Shown piece by piece: positions 5,731 to 7,105 of a DNA stretch of 7,105 bases. The position numbers and the translations under genes were made by a program. Within the stretch, counting starts at the first letter, position 1, and each line of letters opens with the position of its first letter. Source of the stretch: Desulfovibrionaceae bacterium (lineage in GTDB: Bacteria; Pseudomonadota; Gammaproteobacteria; Burkholderiales; Burkholderiaceae_C); contig WRJY01000204.1 of the NCBI GenBank assembly GCA_009778355.1, positions 1 through 7,105 of the forward strand. Direction: 5' to 3'. Under the pieces are notes generated by a model, which saw only the letters and a list, made by a program, of their open reading frames with translations, had not been told where the DNA came from and searched no databases.

Positions 5731-6969
5731 TCAGCGAACCATATCGTTGACCGACAAAATGCCCAGCAAAATGGACACGATGATGCCCGCGATCATGCAG
5801 CCCAGCACCAGAATCAGCAGCGGCTCCAGCAGCGTGAGCGCGCGTTTGATGCCGGTTTCGACCTCGCGGTCCAGCACCTCGGCCAGTTCGAGCATCATCG
5901 GGCCGATGCGGCCGGTTTCCTCGCCGACTCGGATCAAATTGACGGCCAAAGGTTCAAAAACCCCGGTTGCGTCCATGGCGCGCACCATGCGCGCGCCCTC
6001 CTTGACCATGGGCGCCATTCTGGCCAGCGCGGCGCGCAGGTTGAGGTTGCCTACCGTTTCGGTGGCGATGTCCAGGCCGGTGAGCAGCGGCACCCCGTTG
6101 CCCAGCAGCGTTCCGAGCGAGCGGGTGAACAGCGTCAGCTCATATTTATATAGCAATCGTCCCAATATGGGCAGGCGCAGGGCGCGGTTCTGCCACCAGC
6201 CTTTACCGGCTGGCGTGCGCAGCCAGCGCAGCAGCAGCCAGCCCAGCGCCGCCGCGGCGATGCCCAATACCAGTCCGTAGCTTTTGAAGCCGTGGCCCAG
6301 CGCCATGATGATGCGCGTGGGCAGCGGCAGCGCGTCGCCCATGTTGGCGAACAGTTTTTCGAACTGCGGCACGACAAAAGCCAGCATTCCCACCAGCGAC
6401 AGCGCCGCCACGCACAGCAGGATGGCCGGGTACAGCGTGGCCGAGATCACGTTGGAGCGCAGCGCGCGCAGCCGCTCCATGTGCGCCACCAGGCGTTCGA
6501 GCACCTGCGACATCTGGCCGCTGACCTCGCCCGAGCGCACCATGTTGATGTGGAAGTCGCCGAACAGTTCGCGGCGCTTGTTCAGCGCGCGGCTGAACGG
6601 GGCGCCGCCCTTGACGTCTTCCAGCACGCCTTCGAGCAATTGGCGCACGCTGGGCTTGGCGCTCATCTCGATGAGCACGCGCAGCGCGTTGTCCAGCGCC
6701 AGGCCGGCGCGCAGCATGATGGACAGCTCGGACGTCAGCGCCAGCACGTCGGCCCGGTTCACCGGCCCGCGCAGCGCGCGCTGGTTGCCGCGCGCGGCCT
6801 GCACCGCGCCAGTGCCGGATGCGCCGGCAAGCGCCGCGTCCTCGACCTTGATCGGCGTCAGGCCGCGCTCGCGCAAGTGGCGCAGCACGGCGTCGGGCGC
6901 GGCGGCGTCGAAGCGCCCTTCCACCAGTTGCCCGTCGGCCTGGGCGGCGCGCCAGGCGAACTCAGGCAT
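5731..6969 (-). CDS. gspF: GspF, T2SS inner-membrane platform protein
   Basis: The product has 412 residues, the usual GspF length. GspF is the polytopic inner-membrane protein of the assembly platform; it contacts GspE and GspL and is thought to convert ATPase motion into pseudopilus extrusion. Two T2SSF repeats are visible, at about residues 73-197 and 275-398. Each carries a Gly-Glu motif typical of the family: SGEVSGQM near 147 and GEETGRI near 349. Membrane segments are likely at about 180-200, 231-250 and 383-406. The N-terminus (MPEFAWRAAQADGQLVEGRF) and the C-terminus (ILSVNDMVR) are characteristic. The ATG at 6969 lies inside the end of gspE and is preceded by AGGA 8 nt upstream. A 30-nt gap separates it from gspG. 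There is a short AT-rich patch with unusual codons at residues about 271-276. Confidence 0.97.
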   Translation of the reverse strand: MPEFAWRAAQADGQLVEGRFDAAAPDAVLRHLRERGLTPIKVEDAALAGASGTGAVQAARGNQRALRGPVNRADVLALTSELSIMLRAGLALDNALRVLIEMSAKPSVRQLLEGVLEDVKGGAPFSRALNKRRELFGDFHINMVRSGEVSGQMSQVLERLVAHMERLRALRSNVISATLYPAILLCVAALSLVGMLAFVVPQFEKLFANMGDALPLPTRIIMALGHGFKSYGLVLGIAAAALGWLLLRWLRTPAGKGWWQNRALRLPILGRLLYKYELTLFTRSLGTLLGNGVPLLTGLDIATETVGNLNLRAALARMAPMVKEGARMVRAMDATGVFEPLAVNLIRVGEETGRIGPMMLELAEVLDREVETGIKRALTLLEPLLILVLGCMIAGIIVSILLGILSVNDMVR

Positions 6970-7105
6970 CGCCCTGATCCTGGGTAACGCGCAACACCTC
7001 GTCCAGGCTAGTTACCCCGGAAGCGACTTTGCGCAGGCCGTCGTCGTACAGGGTGTACATGCCGGACTTGACGGCCAGGTTGTGCAACGCGCTGGCGTCG
7101 TGCCC
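6962..7105 (-). CDS. gspE: GspE, T2SS cytoplasmic ATPase (C-terminal end only)
   Basis: This frame is open from the right edge and ends in TGA at 6964-6962, giving 47 residues (GHDASALHNLAVKSGM... to ...VLRVTQDQGDA). GspE is the hexameric cytoplasmic ATPase that powers pseudopilus assembly, held at the inner membrane through GspL. The visible part matches the extreme C-terminus of the GspE/PulE family: a helix followed by a 'G-hyphobic-T-S-L-DEVLRVT' ending, which in this family reads G(V/I)TTxEEVLRVT. The Walker A, Walker B and zinc-binding regions lie outside the window and cannot be checked. The stop codon overlaps the first codons of gspF by 8 nt, which suggests translational coupling. 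Identification rests on this short tail plus the immediately following gspF; PilB-type ATPases have similar tails, but the operon context makes GspE far more likely. Confidence 0.88.
   Translation of the reverse strand, partial: GHDASALHNLAVKSGMYTLYDDGLRKVASGVTSLDEVLRVTQDQGDA

Noticed and set aside
6140..6170. Internal promoter in gspF suggested by TATAAA on the minus strand.
   Set aside because: No -35-like hexamer is found at 16-18 nt spacing; the upstream bases are GC-rich coding sequence.

Overview
The window is one stretch of a type II secretion system (T2SS, Gsp/Xps type) operon, with every gene on the minus strand and transcription running from the right edge to the left. The very high GC content, the GC-rich third codon positions, the gene order and the style of the GspL, GspM and GspN proteins suggest a betaproteobacterium (Burkholderiales, possibly Comamonadaceae) or a Xanthomonas-like gammaproteobacterium. 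This is inference; there is no rRNA or marker gene here to settle it.

Read in the direction of transcription, the layout is gspE (last 47 codons only), gspF, gspG, gspH, a roughly 300-base spacer carrying a palindromic element, gspI, gspJ, gspK, gspL, gspM and a gspN/gspC-like gene, then 107 bases with a perfect 17-bp hairpin. Most junctions are stop/start overlaps: 8 nt at E/F, ATGA at I/J and L/M, GTGA at J/K and M/N, and a possible TTGA at G/H. This points to one translationally coupled polycistronic mRNA. No promoter was recognised; it is probably upstream of gspE, outside the window.

The products make up most of the machine. GspE is the cytoplasmic ATPase and GspF the inner-membrane platform protein. 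GspG is the major pseudopilin, and GspH, GspI, GspJ and GspK are the minor pseudopilins that cap the pseudopilus. GspL and GspM are bitopic platform subunits. The last protein, with an HR-like domain, would connect the platform to the outer-membrane secretin. The secretin gene (gspD) and a prepilin peptidase gene are not in the window. In the Xanthomonas xps order E-F-G-H-I-J-K-L-M-N-D, gspD lies just beyond the left edge.

The unexpected feature is a 227-bp palindromic, MITE/REPIN-like element at 4497-4723, between gspH and gspI. It has 45-bp terminal inverted repeats (41/45 identical) and is flanked by a direct TTCG repeat. Element plus one TTCG copy is 231 nt (77 codons) and has no stop in the gspI frame, so the gspI frame stays open back to a GTG that overlaps the gspH stop. 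Either gspI now starts at a TTG just before its pilin signal, or it is made with a leader of about 100 residues that prepilin peptidase would remove.
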